A stretch of DNA of 43,960 nt. Origin: an uncultured Pelagibacteraceae bacterium (GTDB lineage: Bacteria; Pseudomonadota; Alphaproteobacteria; Pelagibacterales; Pelagibacteraceae). Positions 32,816 through 42,495 of this stretch are shown piece by piece. Below the pieces are notes generated by a model. The model did not search any database, was not told the origin of the DNA, and saw only the letters and a list, made by a program, of their open reading frames with translations. Made by a program: the position numbers and the translations under genes. The first letter of the stretch is position 1, and each line of letters opens with the position of its first letter. The stretch spans positions 1-43,960 of the forward strand of contig CACKDD010000007.1 in the NCBI GenBank assembly GCA_902598825.1, read 5' to 3'.

Positions 32816-33862
32816 ATGACAGTAAAAAATCTTGGAATCATAGGTGGAGGTCAATTGGGTAGCATGATGTCATCCGCAGCAAAAAAGTTAGATATAAGAA
32901 CAGTCATTTACTCAGACGATAAAGATGCTCCAGCACAAAATTTTTGTGATGAATTTATTTTTGGAGGATACGATGATAAGAAAAAAATATCAGAATTTAT
33001 TAATAGAGTTGATGTTATTAGTTATGAATTTGAAAATATTCCTTATGAAACTCTTAACGAAATGAATAAATTAAAACCTGTTTTACCAAAACCATCAGTT
33101 AATAGACTTATACAACATAGAATTGCTGAAAAAGATTTTGTAAATAAACTTAATATAAGAACAACAAGATATGTTTCTATAGAAAAAAAGTCTGATATTG
33201 AACCATTAGCAGATTTTTTACCAGGAATTTTGAAAACTACTACAATGGGTTATGATGGAAAAGGTCAGTATCCAATTAAAACAATTGAGGATATAAACTC
33301 TTTAAACATAGATTTTTCTAAAGGTTATATACTAGAAAAGTTAGTAAAACTAAAAAAAGAAATTTCAGTTATAGTAACAAGATATGGTAATAATAATTTT
33401 GAGATTTATGATCCAATAGAAAATACTCATCAAGATCAAATTTTAAAATTTTCAGTAATACCTGCTGAAATTAGTAAAAAAATTTTAGATCAATCAAAAG
33501 ATTGGGCTATTATGATTGCAGAAGAACTTAAATACATTGGTACACTATGTGTAGAATTTTTTATCGACAGAAATGAAAATCTCTATGTAAATGAAATTGC
33601 TCCAAGAGTTCATAATTCTGGTCATTTAACTATTAACGCTTATAATGTAAGCCAATTTGAAAATCATGTTAGAGCTGTATGTTCTCTTGAAAAAGTTCCA
33701 TTAAAAAAATTATCTAATGCTAAAATGGTAAATTTAATTGGCAATCAAATTGAACCGTATCGAAAAAATTTAGAACTAGGTAAGAATGAATTTTTTTTTG
33801 ATTATCTAAAGAAAGATGTAAAAGAGAAAAGAAAAATGGGTCATATAACAACTTTATTATAA
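32816..33862 (+). CDS. purK: N5-carboxyaminoimidazole ribonucleotide synthase
   Basis: A 348-residue ATP-grasp enzyme. LGIIGGGQLGSMMSSAAKKL opens the N-terminal domain; VISYEFENIPYETL, GILKTTTMGYDGKGQY and the metal-binding ENLYVNEIAPRVHNSGHLTI are typical of PurK, as is the terminal GHITTL. It makes N5-CAIR from AIR, ATP and bicarbonate. It sits between purE (5 bases) and an acetyltransferase gene that starts at the next base after its stop. Confidence 0.96.
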   Translation: MTVKNLGIIGGGQLGSMMSSAAKKLDIRTVIYSDDKDAPAQNFCDEFIFGGYDDKKKISEFINRVDVISYEFENIPYETLNEMNKLKPVLPKPSVNRLIQHRIAEKDFVNKLNIRTTRYVSIEKKSDIEPLADFLPGILKTTTMGYDGKGQYPIKTIEDINSLNIDFSKGYILEKLVKLKKEISVIVTRYGNNNFEIYDPIENTHQDQILKFSVIPAEISKKILDQSKDWAIMIAEELKYIGTLCVEFFIDRNENLYVNEIAPRVHNSGHLTINAYNVSQFENHVRAVCSLEKVPLKKLSNAKMVNLIGNQIEPYRKNLELGKNEFFFDYLKKDVKEKRKMGHITTLL

Positions 33863-34330
33863 ATGCTCAAATCAATAGAAGGAAATTTTGATCATCCTGA
33901 AGTTAATCAGCTTTTGATAGAACATTTTATAGAATTAAAAGCTGCATCACCTGAGGGAAGTGCGCACGTTCTTGACATACCTGGTCTAAAAGACCCATTA
34001 ATAAAATTTTGGAGTCTGTGGCAAGATGAGAAATTATTTGGCTGTGGTGCTTTGAAATTTCTTACAAAAGAACATGGAGAATTTAAATCAATTCGAATTC
34101 ACGACAATTATAGAAACAAAGGTAATGGTATACATGTAATTCACCATTTAATCTTTGAAGCCAAGAAATTAAATATAAAAAGATTAAGTATAGAGACAGG
34201 TGCAGGTAAATTTTTTGAACCAGCACGAAAATTATTTAAAAAATGTGATTTTATTCCTTGTGAGCCTTTCGCACATTATAAGGAGGATATAAATTCTATC
34301 TATTTGACAAAACAGATAAACAACTATTAG
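33863..34330 (+). CDS. GNAT family N-acetyltransferase
   Basis: A 155-residue protein with the GNAT acetyl-CoA loop in RIHDNYRNKGNGIHVIHHLI (Q/R-x-x-G-x-G/A form) preceded by the strand GCGALKFLTKEHGEFKSI and followed by RLSIETGAGKFFEPARKLFKKCDF, in which ETG and the aromatic-rich tail are typical of the YjaB/GNAT subgroup. The acceptor is unknown. Starts directly after purK with no spacer, so probably cotranscribed, although it may not belong to purine metabolism. Confidence 0.85.
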   Translation: MLKSIEGNFDHPEVNQLLIEHFIELKAASPEGSAHVLDIPGLKDPLIKFWSLWQDEKLFGCGALKFLTKEHGEFKSIRIHDNYRNKGNGIHVIHHLIFEAKKLNIKRLSIETGAGKFFEPARKLFKKCDFIPCEPFAHYKEDINSIYLTKQINNY

Positions 34331-34447
34331 TATAAAAAAAGTCCCGAAAACATCTATTTAGTTGACAAAACCCTTTAAATTCTAAAGAAAGCTAAAATTA
34401 CTTAATTATAAGTAATAAATTAATACAACAAAAACAAGAAGATAAAT

Positions 34448-34654
34448 ATGAGTCTACAAGGTAAAGTAAAGTGGTTCAATCCAACCAAAGGTTTTGGTTT
34501 TATTGAAAGAGAAGATAAAGAAAAAGATGTGTTTGTACATGTTTCAGCAGTAAGAGATGCTGGTATGAACGGTTTAGATGAGGGTCAAGCTTTGACTTTC
34601 GATGTTGAAGATGGTCCTAAAGGTCCTTCAGCAGTTAACTTAAAAACTGCATAA
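34448..34654 (+). CDS. Cold shock protein, CspA family
   Basis: A 68-residue single OB-fold protein with RNP1 KGFGFIERE and RNP2 VFVHVSAV, plus [13 protein letters not shown]. It is one of the small RNA chaperones abundant in SAR11. The 117-base upstream leader contains TTGACA at 34362-34367 as a possible -35 element, and an AAGAAGAT-type Shine-Dalgarno-like stretch precedes ATG. A nested hairpin follows the gene. Confidence 0.95.
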   Translation: MSLQGKVKWFNPTKGFGFIEREDKEKDVFVHVSAVRDAGMNGLDEGQALTFDVEDGPKGPSAVNLKTA

Positions 34655-34671
34655 TTTTCACACTATCATTT

Positions 34672-34728
34672 ATTGGCTATAATCATTTTCAGTTCTTAAT
34701 TTAAGAATTGTTTATTTTTATAGCCAAT
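34672..34728 (+). repeat. Nested inverted repeats downstream of the cold-shock gene
   Basis: An outer perfect 11-base pair of arms, ATTGGCTATAA (34672-34682) and TTATAGCCAAT (34718-34728), encloses an inner arm pair CAGTTCTTAA / TTAAGAATTG (34690-34710) with one G-U pair. Two coaxial stems with AT-rich connecting stretches fit a folded RNA element or a bidirectional transcription terminator; no clean T-run follows the outer stem (a T-rich run precedes its right arm). Confidence 0.7.
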
Positions 34729-34766
34729 GAACTATTCTACAACAAACAAAAAAATATAATTTATAT

Positions 34767-35516
34767 ATGATTGGTATTTTAGGTGGAATGGGTACTCAAG
34801 CAGGTCTTGATTTTTGTAATAAGTTAGCAATCTTGTATAGAGGGAAATTTGATCAAGATTACCCCCTATTCATACTCTATAATAAATCTAATATTCCAGG
34901 AAGACCCGAGTCAATAGGTGTTCAAACTAAAAATTTATCAAATAAAAAAAATAACAAAAAAAGTCAAAAAAAATATCTATTAGTTTTAAAAAGTTTAATT
35001 AAAGGATGTCAGGTTCTTAAAAAAAGTAAATGTAAATTTATAGTTATACCATGTAATACAGCCCATTATTGGTACGAAGACTTACAGAAAAAAATTAATT
35101 TACCTATAATTAACATGCCAAAAGAGGTTTTTAATTTTACAAAAAAAAAATGTAAAAAGAATTCAAGTATTGGTTTACTTGCCACTGAAGGAACTTTAAA
35201 AACTGGTGTTTATAATAAATTTTTTGATAACAACTATAATTTAGTTTTTCCAGATAAAAAAAATCAAAATGATTCTGTTAATAAGGCTATTAAATTTGTA
35301 AAAATGGGAAGAGTAAAAGAAGCTAGTAAAGTTATAAAACCTGCCATTAATTATTTAATAAAAAAAAAATGTAAAAAAATAATTCTTGGTTGTACTGAAT
35401 TACCAATAGCTATTTTTGCATTTAAATCGTTTAAAACAATTAAATCATCAAAAATATTTTTAGATCCTAATTTGATTTTAGCTAATTCAGCTATGAAAAA
35501 ATATAATAATAGATAA
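34767..35516 (+). CDS. Aspartate/glutamate racemase family protein
   Basis: A 249-residue protein. MIGILGGMGTQAGLDF is the typical start; the two catalytic cysteines are in IVIPCNTAHYW and LGCTELPIAI, and the family role is cofactor-independent racemisation of aspartate or glutamate, or a related isomerase/hydantoin function. The middle is exceptionally lysine-rich (KNNKKSQKKY, KKKCKKN), reflecting AT bias. It overlaps the next gene's start by one base (TAATG). Confidence 0.87.
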   Translation: MIGILGGMGTQAGLDFCNKLAILYRGKFDQDYPLFILYNKSNIPGRPESIGVQTKNLSNKKNNKKSQKKYLLVLKSLIKGCQVLKKSKCKFIVIPCNTAHYWYEDLQKKINLPIINMPKEVFNFTKKKCKKNSSIGLLATEGTLKTGVYNKFFDNNYNLVFPDKKNQNDSVNKAIKFVKMGRVKEASKVIKPAINYLIKKKCKKIILGCTELPIAIFAFKSFKTIKSSKIFLDPNLILANSAMKKYNNR

Positions 35517-35953
35517 TGTCATCTAAAGAAAAACCTTACGTATTATATGTAGCAGAATTTATATATTCAAAAATTTGTCAAATTAAAAAAAAAAATCCTG
35601 ATTTTTCAAATATTAATGCTTTTGAGTCATTCATTGGAACACCTGAATACAAAGAAATAAGTAGTGGTGAATTTCATGACAAATGGATTGAAAACTTGAA
35701 AAAGAATAATTTTATTGATCTTAAAACTAAAAAAAAAATACCAGATGAAACAATTAAGTTACTTCATGTTCAAAAAGATATGATGATTAAACAACTTATT
35801 CAATTTCCTGAATTATATTATGCAAAAAGTCATTTTCCTTTAGAATTGTCTCAAAGAGCTTTTGATCATTTATGGAGAATGTGTGAAAGTTATGAATTAT
35901 GGTGTAAAGAAAGTAAACAAAAACATTTAATTTATTTAAAAATTACTGATTGA
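35516..35953 (+). CDS. Hypothetical protein coupled to the racemase gene
   Basis: A 145-residue soluble protein beginning with TAATG overlap to the racemase. It is helical and rich in Lys, Glu and aromatic residues; a WIENLKKNNFIDLKTKKKIPDET central segment and a C-terminal RAFDHLWRMCESYELWCKES with two Trp and two Cys are notable. No family recognised. The start overlap supports expression. Its last 11 bases overlap a convergent gene. Confidence 0.6.
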   Translation: MSSKEKPYVLYVAEFIYSKICQIKKKNPDFSNINAFESFIGTPEYKEISSGEFHDKWIENLKKNNFIDLKTKKKIPDETIKLLHVQKDMMIKQLIQFPELYYAKSHFPLELSQRAFDHLWRMCESYELWCKESKQKHLIYLKITD

Positions 35954-36257
35954 TATTTTTAAGGTTTAGTTTTTGTCTTGTGAGTTTTATTCTTTTTTCA
36001 ACTAGTAGCATAAGTTTTTTGTTTAAATCTTTATTATCATTGTTTTCTTCAATTTTATCTTTGACAAAAGTTAGAGAATTTTTTCCAGTTGCATCTTCAA
36101 TTCTTTTATTAATCATATATTGAGCTCCAGCTTTGTAAAAATTACCAGATGTAAAAGCTGTTAAACCAGGACCAAGTATAGAAAAAACAGGTAAAAACCC
36201 AGTCAAAAAGAAAAACGAAACTACATACGTTAATATTTTAATAAATCTAACTTTCAT
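35943..36257 (-). CDS. Hypothetical protein with N-terminal membrane helices
   Basis: A 104-residue protein with a hydrophobic region (residues 6-36, ILTYVVSFFFLTGFLPVFSILGPGLTA) that could be a signal anchor or a helical hairpin, and a charged C-terminal part (KIEENNDNKDLNKKLMLLVEKRIKL), possibly coiled coil. No family recognised; I expect it is SAR11-restricted. It overlaps the convergent hypothetical gene by 11 bases. The 152-base gap after its start (36258-36409) shows no gene and presumably contains divergent promoters for it and the EamA gene. Confidence 0.55.
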   Translation of the reverse strand: MKVRFIKILTYVVSFFFLTGFLPVFSILGPGLTAFTSGNFYKAGAQYMINKRIEDATGKNSLTFVKDKIEENNDNKDLNKKLMLLVEKRIKLTRQKLNLKNINQ

Positions 36258-36409
36258 TTCAAAATCATTTTTTTGTTAATCGCAATTGAGAAGAATCTTA
36301 TACATTTTCGAATACAACTCAAGGTAGTAATTATGCTTGCGTATTTCATAAATAAATTAAACTAAATTTATCCAATAAAAGTAAGAATAAATGATCTATA
36401 AAACCTGAA

Positions 36410-37258
36410 ATGGTCAGAATATTTCCACTTATATTTATATTGTTATGGTCTTCAGCCTTTATTACCACCAAGCCAATTATAGATAACAGCGATCCCTTTT
36501 CAGCTTTAGCATTTAGATTTTTTTTTGTAGCAATTGGGTTTTACCTTTTTTCCATTTATTCAAAACACTCAATACTTATTAAAAGAAAAAATTTAATTGA
36601 GTCTGTTTTGAGTGGGGTTCTTTTTCATGGATTGTATTTGGGTGGGGTGTTTTATTCAATTTCAATTGGCATGCCTACTGGAATTGCAGCATTAATAGTT
36701 ACTCTTCAGCCTGTTTTAACCAATGCACTTAGTGGACCCATACTGGGTGAAAAAGTGACTATGAAACAATGGGTTGGAGTTTTTCTTGGATTTGTGGGCG
36801 CAGTATTGGTTCTAGGTTTAGATGTAGGTTCGAAAATACCATTAATAGGTTTGATTGCAACGATAGTAGCTTTAATTGCAATTACTTCATCAACTATTTG
36901 GCAAAAAAAATTAAGTAATAATCTACCTTTGTCGGTAAGCAATTTTTATCAAGCAGTTGGTGGGTGTTTTTTTCATTTGGTAGTAATAATATTTTTTGCA
37001 GAACCATATATTGATTTTACTAAAACATTCATTGTAGCAATGAGTCATCAAATATTTTTAGTATCATTTGGAGCTTTTACAATATTGATGTATTTAATTA
37101 AAAATAATTCAGCAAGTAAAACTGTTTCAATATTTTTTTTAATACCAGCTACATCTGCTTTTATGGCTTGGTTATTTTTAAATGAGAATTTAACAAATTT
37201 AGATTTGATAGGATTTTTAATAACTACAATAGGTGTTTATATTGCTACAAGAGATTGA
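36410..37258 (+). CDS. EamA/DMT superfamily transporter
   Basis: A 282-residue membrane protein with ten predicted helices and two EamA repeats. The start FPLIFILLWSSAFITTKPII is the RhaT/YdcZ-type first helix, GMPTGIAALIVTLQPVLTNAL and VTMKQWVGVFLGFVGAVLVLG are the repeat-1 end, and FFLIPATSAFMAWLFLNENLTNLDLIGFLI the corresponding part of repeat 2. Family members export amino acids and other metabolites; the substrate here is unknown. Convergent with the sarcosine oxidase operon, with five bases between stops. Confidence 0.88.
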   Translation: MVRIFPLIFILLWSSAFITTKPIIDNSDPFSALAFRFFFVAIGFYLFSIYSKHSILIKRKNLIESVLSGVLFHGLYLGGVFYSISIGMPTGIAALIVTLQPVLTNALSGPILGEKVTMKQWVGVFLGFVGAVLVLGLDVGSKIPLIGLIATIVALIAITSSTIWQKKLSNNLPLSVSNFYQAVGGCFFHLVVIIFFAEPYIDFTKTFIVAMSHQIFLVSFGAFTILMYLIKNNSASKTVSIFFLIPATSAFMAWLFLNENLTNLDLIGFLITTIGVYIATRD

Positions 37259-37263
37259 GATGC

Positions 37264-37851
37264 TTAAATTGATTTATAACCGAACTCTAAAGATGCATCA
37301 GTTATTGAATGATACAAAGACTCTCCAAAACTTCTGAGAGTAAACAATCTTACTTTAGCTGGATTGTCCTCTAACATATCAATAGTAATTGCTATTCCAT
37401 TATATATAGAATTAATAGAATTATTTTTTTCTAGATTATTAAAATCAAAAGGACACCCTTTCTTCAAAATTTCTTTTGAGTCTTGTCCTTCTATTTGAAT
37501 TATAGCTCTTGAATGAGATAAGTCAGTTACAGCAAAATCTGTTTCTTTAAAATTTTGTGAAATATTTTTAAGTAAATCTTTTTTTGTTGAAACCAAAAGC
37601 CAATTTTTTGGACCGTTCCATAAAATTCTAGTGTCCTTATTATTTGATACACTTAATGACTTATCTTTTAATCTTAAACCATCAATGTCAATAGTTTCAA
37701 ATGAAACTCTAGAATTTTTATACTGAGCTATTTGAACTATCAGTAAATTTTTTAATTCAGAAATTTTTGAAAGATTGTTATCATTTTTGCCTTCATGATC
37801 GCCAAATTGGCCTTTTGAATGAACATTTGCTAAGGCTGATATTAAACTCAT
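37264..37851 (-). CDS. soxG: Sarcosine oxidase gamma subunit
   Basis: A 195-residue protein: [15 protein letters not shown] and [31 protein letters not shown] are characteristic of SoxG, in which a DLSH-x-R motif matches the GcvT-related fold, and [12 protein letters not shown] ends the protein. The subunit is small and non-catalytic in the heterotetramer. It overlaps soxA by ATGA and is the last gene of soxBDAG, in conserved order. Confidence 0.88.
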   Translation of the reverse strand: MSLISALANVHSKGQFGDHEGKNDNNLSKISELKNLLIVQIAQYKNSRVSFETIDIDGLRLKDKSLSVSNNKDTRILWNGPKNWLLVSTKKDLLKNISQNFKETDFAVTDLSHSRAIIQIEGQDSKEILKKGCPFDFNNLEKNNSINSIYNGIAITIDMLEDNPAKVRLFTLRSFGESLYHSITDASLEFGYKSI

Positions 37852-40844
37852 GATCTAACCCTTTCACCTTTTGGATCAACATAGTGAGAAGAAACAATCT
37901 CAACTGGAATTACTTTATTTTTAAGAGGTGACATTACAAATAACTTTTCACCGATCATATTTTTCCCATTCTTTAGTATTGCTAGAGAAAATGGATTATC
38001 GTGTTCAACACTCCAACATGAAGCTGAGATGTAACCTAATTTTGGATTTGGCAATGGTGCATTCGAGTCTTTAACTAAATGTGACCCTTCAGGAATACTT
38101 GTTTTTTTATCTAAAGGAACTACTCCAACAATTTTTTGTCTATCTTCAGCTGTAAATGCTTTTCTAGTTAAAGATCTTTTGCCAATAAAGTCTTTCTTTT
38201 TACTTAGTAAACCTTCGAGAGAATTGTCGTAAGGAATTGTTCTTCCGTCTAACTCAGATCCTGCAAGATGACCCATTTCAATTCTAAGAGTTGATAATGC
38301 CTCAGTTCCATATGGCTGTATTTTAAATTCTTGTCCAACTTCCATGATTTTTTCCCACATAAAGTTTCCGTTATCAGACTCAACATTTACTTCATATGCG
38401 AGCTCACCTGAGAAAGAAATTCTAAAAATTCTAGCTTTTACACCAAACAAATCTCCTTCAATAAAGCCCATAAAAGGTAACCCTTCGTTTGAAACATCAG
38501 ATTTTGGGAATAATTTTTGTAATAAATCTCTAGATTTAGGTCCTGCAACTGCTGCACCTGCCCATTGTTCTGTGGTTGAAACTACATTTACATTTAGCTC
38601 TGGCCAAACTAATTGCAAATAATATTCTAAATGTGAAAGAACGTTTGCAGCTTGAGCAGTGGTAGTTGTCATATGATAATGATTTTCTGAAATTCTTGTA
38701 GTTGTTCCATCATCCATAACAATTCCATCTTCTCTTAACATGACCCCGTATCTTGCTTTACCTACTGGTAACTTTAGCCAGGCATTTGTATAAACTCTAT
38801 TAAGTAGTTCTGCTGCATCTGGTCCTTTAATATCTATTTTACCTAACGTAGTTACATCACATATACCTACATTTGTTCTCACATTTTTTGCTTCTCTTTT
38901 AGATGCTTCAAATAAATTTTCATTTCCTTGTTTGTAATATCTTGGTCTTAACCACACACCTGCATCAACAAATATTGCATTATTTTGTTCATGCCATTTA
39001 TGCATTGGAGATTTTCTTGTAGGTTTTGAATGCTTTCCTACTTCTCTTCCAACAATTGCACCTATTGAAACTGGCGTATAAGGAGGTCTAAAAGTTGTGT
39101 GACCAACATTTGGCACTACTTTATTTTCAATATTCGATACTAATTGCAAACCATTTAAGTTACTAGTTTTACCTTGATCAGTAGCCATTCCAAGAGTGGT
39201 GTATCTTTTTACATGCTCTATTGATCGATAACCCTCCTTTAATGCAATCTCTATATCAGAAACTGCAACATCATTTTGAAAATCTAAAAATCTTTTATAA
39301 TTCTTTCCTTTAGGTAACGGCACACACCAAAATTTATCGTGTATTGTTGATTTTTTTTCAACAACATTTGGTAAGGAAATTTTATTATCGTTGTTAGTGA
39401 TTTTTTTTGATAAGTCATAAGCTGTTTCAAAAGAGTTTTTTAAAGTCTCTTCTAAAGTATAAGATCCATTCGCTGCACCCAATGTTGTTTCATTTTGTTT
39501 CGATCTTCCTGGAACAAATGCATCAATTTCTTCGTTGAATTTTGTTTTATTTCCAGATTGTGAAGCTAAGTGAATTGTTGGTGTCCAAAAACCAGAAACA
39601 CAAATGCAGTCACACTTAATGTTTTCTACTGATCCAAGTTGCTCTTTATCATCTGAAATTTTTGCAATATCAGCTGATTTTACTTTTTTATAACCTTTAG
39701 CAGCTACTACTACATATGAAAACTTTATGTTTATTCCTAAATTCTTTGCTTCGTTAATTATTTCGGATTGAGGATCTTTTCTTGTATCTAAGATAGTTGG
39801 ATCAACACCATTTTTTTTAAATTCAATTGCTGTTTCATATCCACTATCATTGTTAGTAAAAATTAAAGGATTTCTTCCAACTAATACTCCATAAACTTTT
39901 AGGTATTCTTTTGCTGCTGATGAAAGCATTACTCCTGGGGTATCATTGTTACCAAAAACTATTGGTCTTTCAATTGATCCTGAAGAAATCAGAACTTCTT
40001 TTGCTCTAATGTACCAAAGTCTTTGTTTTGGATGAAATTTTTTTGTCTTTGGAAGATGATCGCTAATCCTTTCAGACATCACCAACATGTTATGATCGTA
40101 ATAGCCAAAAACCTGAGATCTATTTTTAACTGTTACGTTAGGCATTTCTTTAAGTTCAGCAATTATTCCTTCAGCCCAATCCTTACCTGATTTATTTCCA
40201 ATATTTACTTCACTTGTAAGAAGTGTTCCACCAAATCTAGCTTTATCTTCAGCTAAAATTACTCGTGCCCCATTTTTTGCTGCAGCGTATGCACTTGCTA
40301 AACCTGATGGTCCTGAACCAGCAATTAATAAGTCACAATATTCATATTTATGTTCGTATCTTTCTTTATCATGTTTGATTGATGCAACACCAAGACCTGC
40401 TGCTTTTCTTATAAAAGGTTCATAAACTTTATACCAAAAACTTTTTGGCCACATAAATGTTTTGTAATAAAATCCAGCAGGAAGAAATATTTTTAAAAAG
40501 TTGTTTATTGCACCGATATCAAAGTTAACACTTGGCCAACAATTAACACTTGTTGCTTCTAAACCCTCAAAAAGTTCCTGTTCTGTGGCTTTTATGTTTG
40601 GTTCAGTTTCACCATTTCTATATAGCTGAACCATTGCATATGGCTCATCAACTCCAGCACCAAAAAAACCTCTTGGTCTGTGGTATTTAAAGCTTCTACC
40701 AATTAAGTGAACACCATTAGCTATTAAAGCTGAGGCTAAAGTATCTCCTTCATAACCATAATAAGTTTTATGATTAAACTTAAATGATAACTTCTTATCT
40801 CTATTTATTAAACCACCATCTGATAATCTAAAGTTTTGATCCAT
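37848..40844 (-). CDS. soxA: Sarcosine oxidase alpha subunit
   Basis: A 998-residue protein. N-terminal 2Fe-2S-like fold without cluster ([29 protein letters not shown]), then a NAD-binding Rossmann unit ([25 protein letters not shown]) around residue 170, and a C-terminal GcvT-like THF domain from about residue 620 ([58 protein letters not shown]). It forms the core of the heterotetramer that oxidises sarcosine to glycine and delivers 5,10-methylene-THF. It overlaps soxD by one base and soxG by four. Confidence 0.95.
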   Translation of the reverse strand: MDQNFRLSDGGLINRDKKLSFKFNHKTYYGYEGDTLASALIANGVHLIGRSFKYHRPRGFFGAGVDEPYAMVQLYRNGETEPNIKATEQELFEGLEATSVNCWPSVNFDIGAINNFLKIFLPAGFYYKTFMWPKSFWYKVYEPFIRKAAGLGVASIKHDKERYEHKYEYCDLLIAGSGPSGLASAYAAAKNGARVILAEDKARFGGTLLTSEVNIGNKSGKDWAEGIIAELKEMPNVTVKNRSQVFGYYDHNMLVMSERISDHLPKTKKFHPKQRLWYIRAKEVLISSGSIERPIVFGNNDTPGVMLSSAAKEYLKVYGVLVGRNPLIFTNNDSGYETAIEFKKNGVDPTILDTRKDPQSEIINEAKNLGINIKFSYVVVAAKGYKKVKSADIAKISDDKEQLGSVENIKCDCICVSGFWTPTIHLASQSGNKTKFNEEIDAFVPGRSKQNETTLGAANGSYTLEETLKNSFETAYDLSKKITNNDNKISLPNVVEKKSTIHDKFWCVPLPKGKNYKRFLDFQNDVAVSDIEIALKEGYRSIEHVKRYTTLGMATDQGKTSNLNGLQLVSNIENKVVPNVGHTTFRPPYTPVSIGAIVGREVGKHSKPTRKSPMHKWHEQNNAIFVDAGVWLRPRYYKQGNENLFEASKREAKNVRTNVGICDVTTLGKIDIKGPDAAELLNRVYTNAWLKLPVGKARYGVMLREDGIVMDDGTTTRISENHYHMTTTTAQAANVLSHLEYYLQLVWPELNVNVVSTTEQWAGAAVAGPKSRDLLQKLFPKSDVSNEGLPFMGFIEGDLFGVKARIFRISFSGELAYEVNVESDNGNFMWEKIMEVGQEFKIQPYGTEALSTLRIEMGHLAGSELDGRTIPYDNSLEGLLSKKKDFIGKRSLTRKAFTAEDRQKIVGVVPLDKKTSIPEGSHLVKDSNAPLPNPKLGYISASCWSVEHDNPFSLAILKNGKNMIGEKLFVMSPLKNKVIPVEIVSSHYVDPKGERVRS

Positions 40845-41113
40845 TACGAATTATCCTCGTTAGCTTTTAATGTTCTAAATATTTCATGAGTAGCGGTATC
40901 TCTCTCAACTTTTATCCATTGTCTACATCCTGATAAATGTTGCCATAATTCTAAATGTTTTCCTCTTAAACTTTTTCTATTGTAAACAAAATTATCCCAG
41001 TCTTGATCAGATATTTCTTTACCTAGCTCAGGTCTTTTAACAGTTGCATCACCACCATAAGAAAATTCATTTTGTGATCTCATTCCACAATGTGGACATT
41101 TAATATGGAGCAT
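40844..41113 (-). CDS. soxD: Sarcosine oxidase delta subunit
   Basis: An 89-residue zinc-binding subunit. C6-P-H-C9 in IKCPHCGMRSQNEFSYGGDA, and H59 and C63 in HLSGC, give the known Cys3His zinc site of SoxD. The rest (DQDWDNFVYNRKSLRGKHLELW) is standard. It lies between soxB (0 bases) and soxA (1-base overlap). Confidence 0.95.
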   Translation of the reverse strand: MLHIKCPHCGMRSQNEFSYGGDATVKRPELGKEISDQDWDNFVYNRKSLRGKHLELWQHLSGCRQWIKVERDTATHEIFRTLKANEDNS

Positions 41114-42370
41114 TTATGAAATCCAAGTTTTTGTACCAAGGCCTTTTTCGTCAAGTAAGTGACCTGTATTAAATCTATTTAGGTTATATCCTGCGTTTAA
41201 TTCATGAACTCTATCTTGGGCAATAGTATGTGCAAATGTCCAACCAGATGCTGGAGTAGCTTTGAATCCACCATAACACCAACCACAATTTAAATACAAA
41301 CCCTCAATATGAGTTTTGTCAATAATAGGTGAGCCATCCATCGACATATCCATAATTCCACCCCAAGTCCTAAGCATTTTTAATTTACTTAAGAATGGCA
41401 TCATTGCTATTCCTTCTGTAAGCACATGTTGAAGTGTCGGTAAATTTCCTCTTTGAGCATAACTATTATATCCATCTAGGTCTCCACCCATAACCATTTC
41501 ACCTTTGTCTGATTGACTTATATAAAAATGGCCAGCACCAAAAGTAACGACTTTATCTAAAACTGGTTTGACTGGTTCTGAAACACATGCTTGAAGAAGA
41601 TGAGTTTCAATAGGTAAAGTCATATTAAGTTTATCAGCTAAAATATTAGTACTGCCAGCAACACATAACCCAATTTTTTTAACCTTTATATCTCCCCTAG
41701 AAGTTCGAACTCCTTCTACTTTTCCTCCTGAAATATCAAAACCTATTACTTCACAATTTTGAATTATATCCACACCCATAGAATCAGCTTGTCTAGCATA
41801 ACCCCATGCTACTGCATCATGTCTTGCTGTTCCTGCACTAGGTTGCATCAGTCCACCAAAAATTGGAAACCTTACATTCTTAGAAAAGTCGGCCATTGGA
41901 ATAATTTCTCTTACTTGTTCTCTGTTTAATAATTCTGCATCAATACCATTCAGCCTCATCGAGTTTCCTCGTCTTGCATAAAGATTCATTTGTGCATCTG
42001 AATGAGCTAAGTTAATAATCCCTCGTGGGGAAAACATCACATTATAATTTAAATCTTGGCTCATCTTTCTCCAAAGATCCATTCCAAATTCACTAAACAA
42101 TGCATTATCATCATGCATGTAATTTGATCTAATTATTGTTGTATTACGTCCAACATTTCCACCACCAATCCATCCCTTTTCTATAATGGCGACATTTGTA
42201 ATATTGTGCTCTTTTGCTAAATAATATGCAGTTGCTAGCCCATGGCCTCCACCTCCAATAATGACAACATCGTACTCTTTCTTAGGTGTTGGGTCTTTCC
42301 AAGCTAAATCCCATTTTTGATGATTGGAAAAAGCATTTTTAATCAGATTAAATATTGAGTATTTTTGCAT
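41114..42370 (-). CDS. soxB: Sarcosine oxidase beta subunit
   Basis: A 418-residue FAD protein with the Rossmann motif DVVIIGGGGHGLATAYYLAKE, WIGGGNVGRNTTIIRSNY and H184 in GTARHDAVAWGYARQAD, the histidine carrying covalent FMN in heterotetrameric sarcosine oxidase. LNCGWCYGGFKATPASGW at the end is also typical. It is the first gene of the soxBDAG operon and is divergent from formate-THF ligase across 125 bases. Confidence 0.95.
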   Translation of the reverse strand: MQKYSIFNLIKNAFSNHQKWDLAWKDPTPKKEYDVVIIGGGGHGLATAYYLAKEHNITNVAIIEKGWIGGGNVGRNTTIIRSNYMHDDNALFSEFGMDLWRKMSQDLNYNVMFSPRGIINLAHSDAQMNLYARRGNSMRLNGIDAELLNREQVREIIPMADFSKNVRFPIFGGLMQPSAGTARHDAVAWGYARQADSMGVDIIQNCEVIGFDISGGKVEGVRTSRGDIKVKKIGLCVAGSTNILADKLNMTLPIETHLLQACVSEPVKPVLDKVVTFGAGHFYISQSDKGEMVMGGDLDGYNSYAQRGNLPTLQHVLTEGIAMMPFLSKLKMLRTWGGIMDMSMDGSPIIDKTHIEGLYLNCGWCYGGFKATPASGWTFAHTIAQDRVHELNAGYNLNRFNTGHLLDEKGLGTKTWIS

Positions 42371-42445
42371 GAATAAATTTTATAATAATGAATATAAATA
42401 GTTCATATTTTTTTTATATATAATTTTTAGATATTTCCAAAGGCT

Positions 42446-42478
42446 TTAAAAAGAGATACTAATCGACCAGCTTTTTAA
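42446..42478 (+). promoter_or_regulatory. Leader hairpin upstream of formate-THF ligase
   Basis: TTAAAAAG (42446-42453) and CTTTTTAA (42471-42478) form a perfect 8-base stem with a 17-base loop, 17 bases before the fhs start codon and just before the AAAGGA ribosome-binding site. No known riboswitch consensus is recognised. It may modulate translation, or it may be a chance AT-rich stem. Confidence 0.45.
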
Positions 42479-42495
42479 TATATAAAGGACTTTTA

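Noticed and set aside
36258..36409. Possible small gene in the 152-base gap
   Set aside because: No frame with a plausible start and length; looks like divergent promoter DNA.
42371..42495. Known riboswitch (glycine, SAM-II, SAM-V or THF) before fhs
   Set aside because: I could not match any remembered consensus core; only a simple stem is visible.
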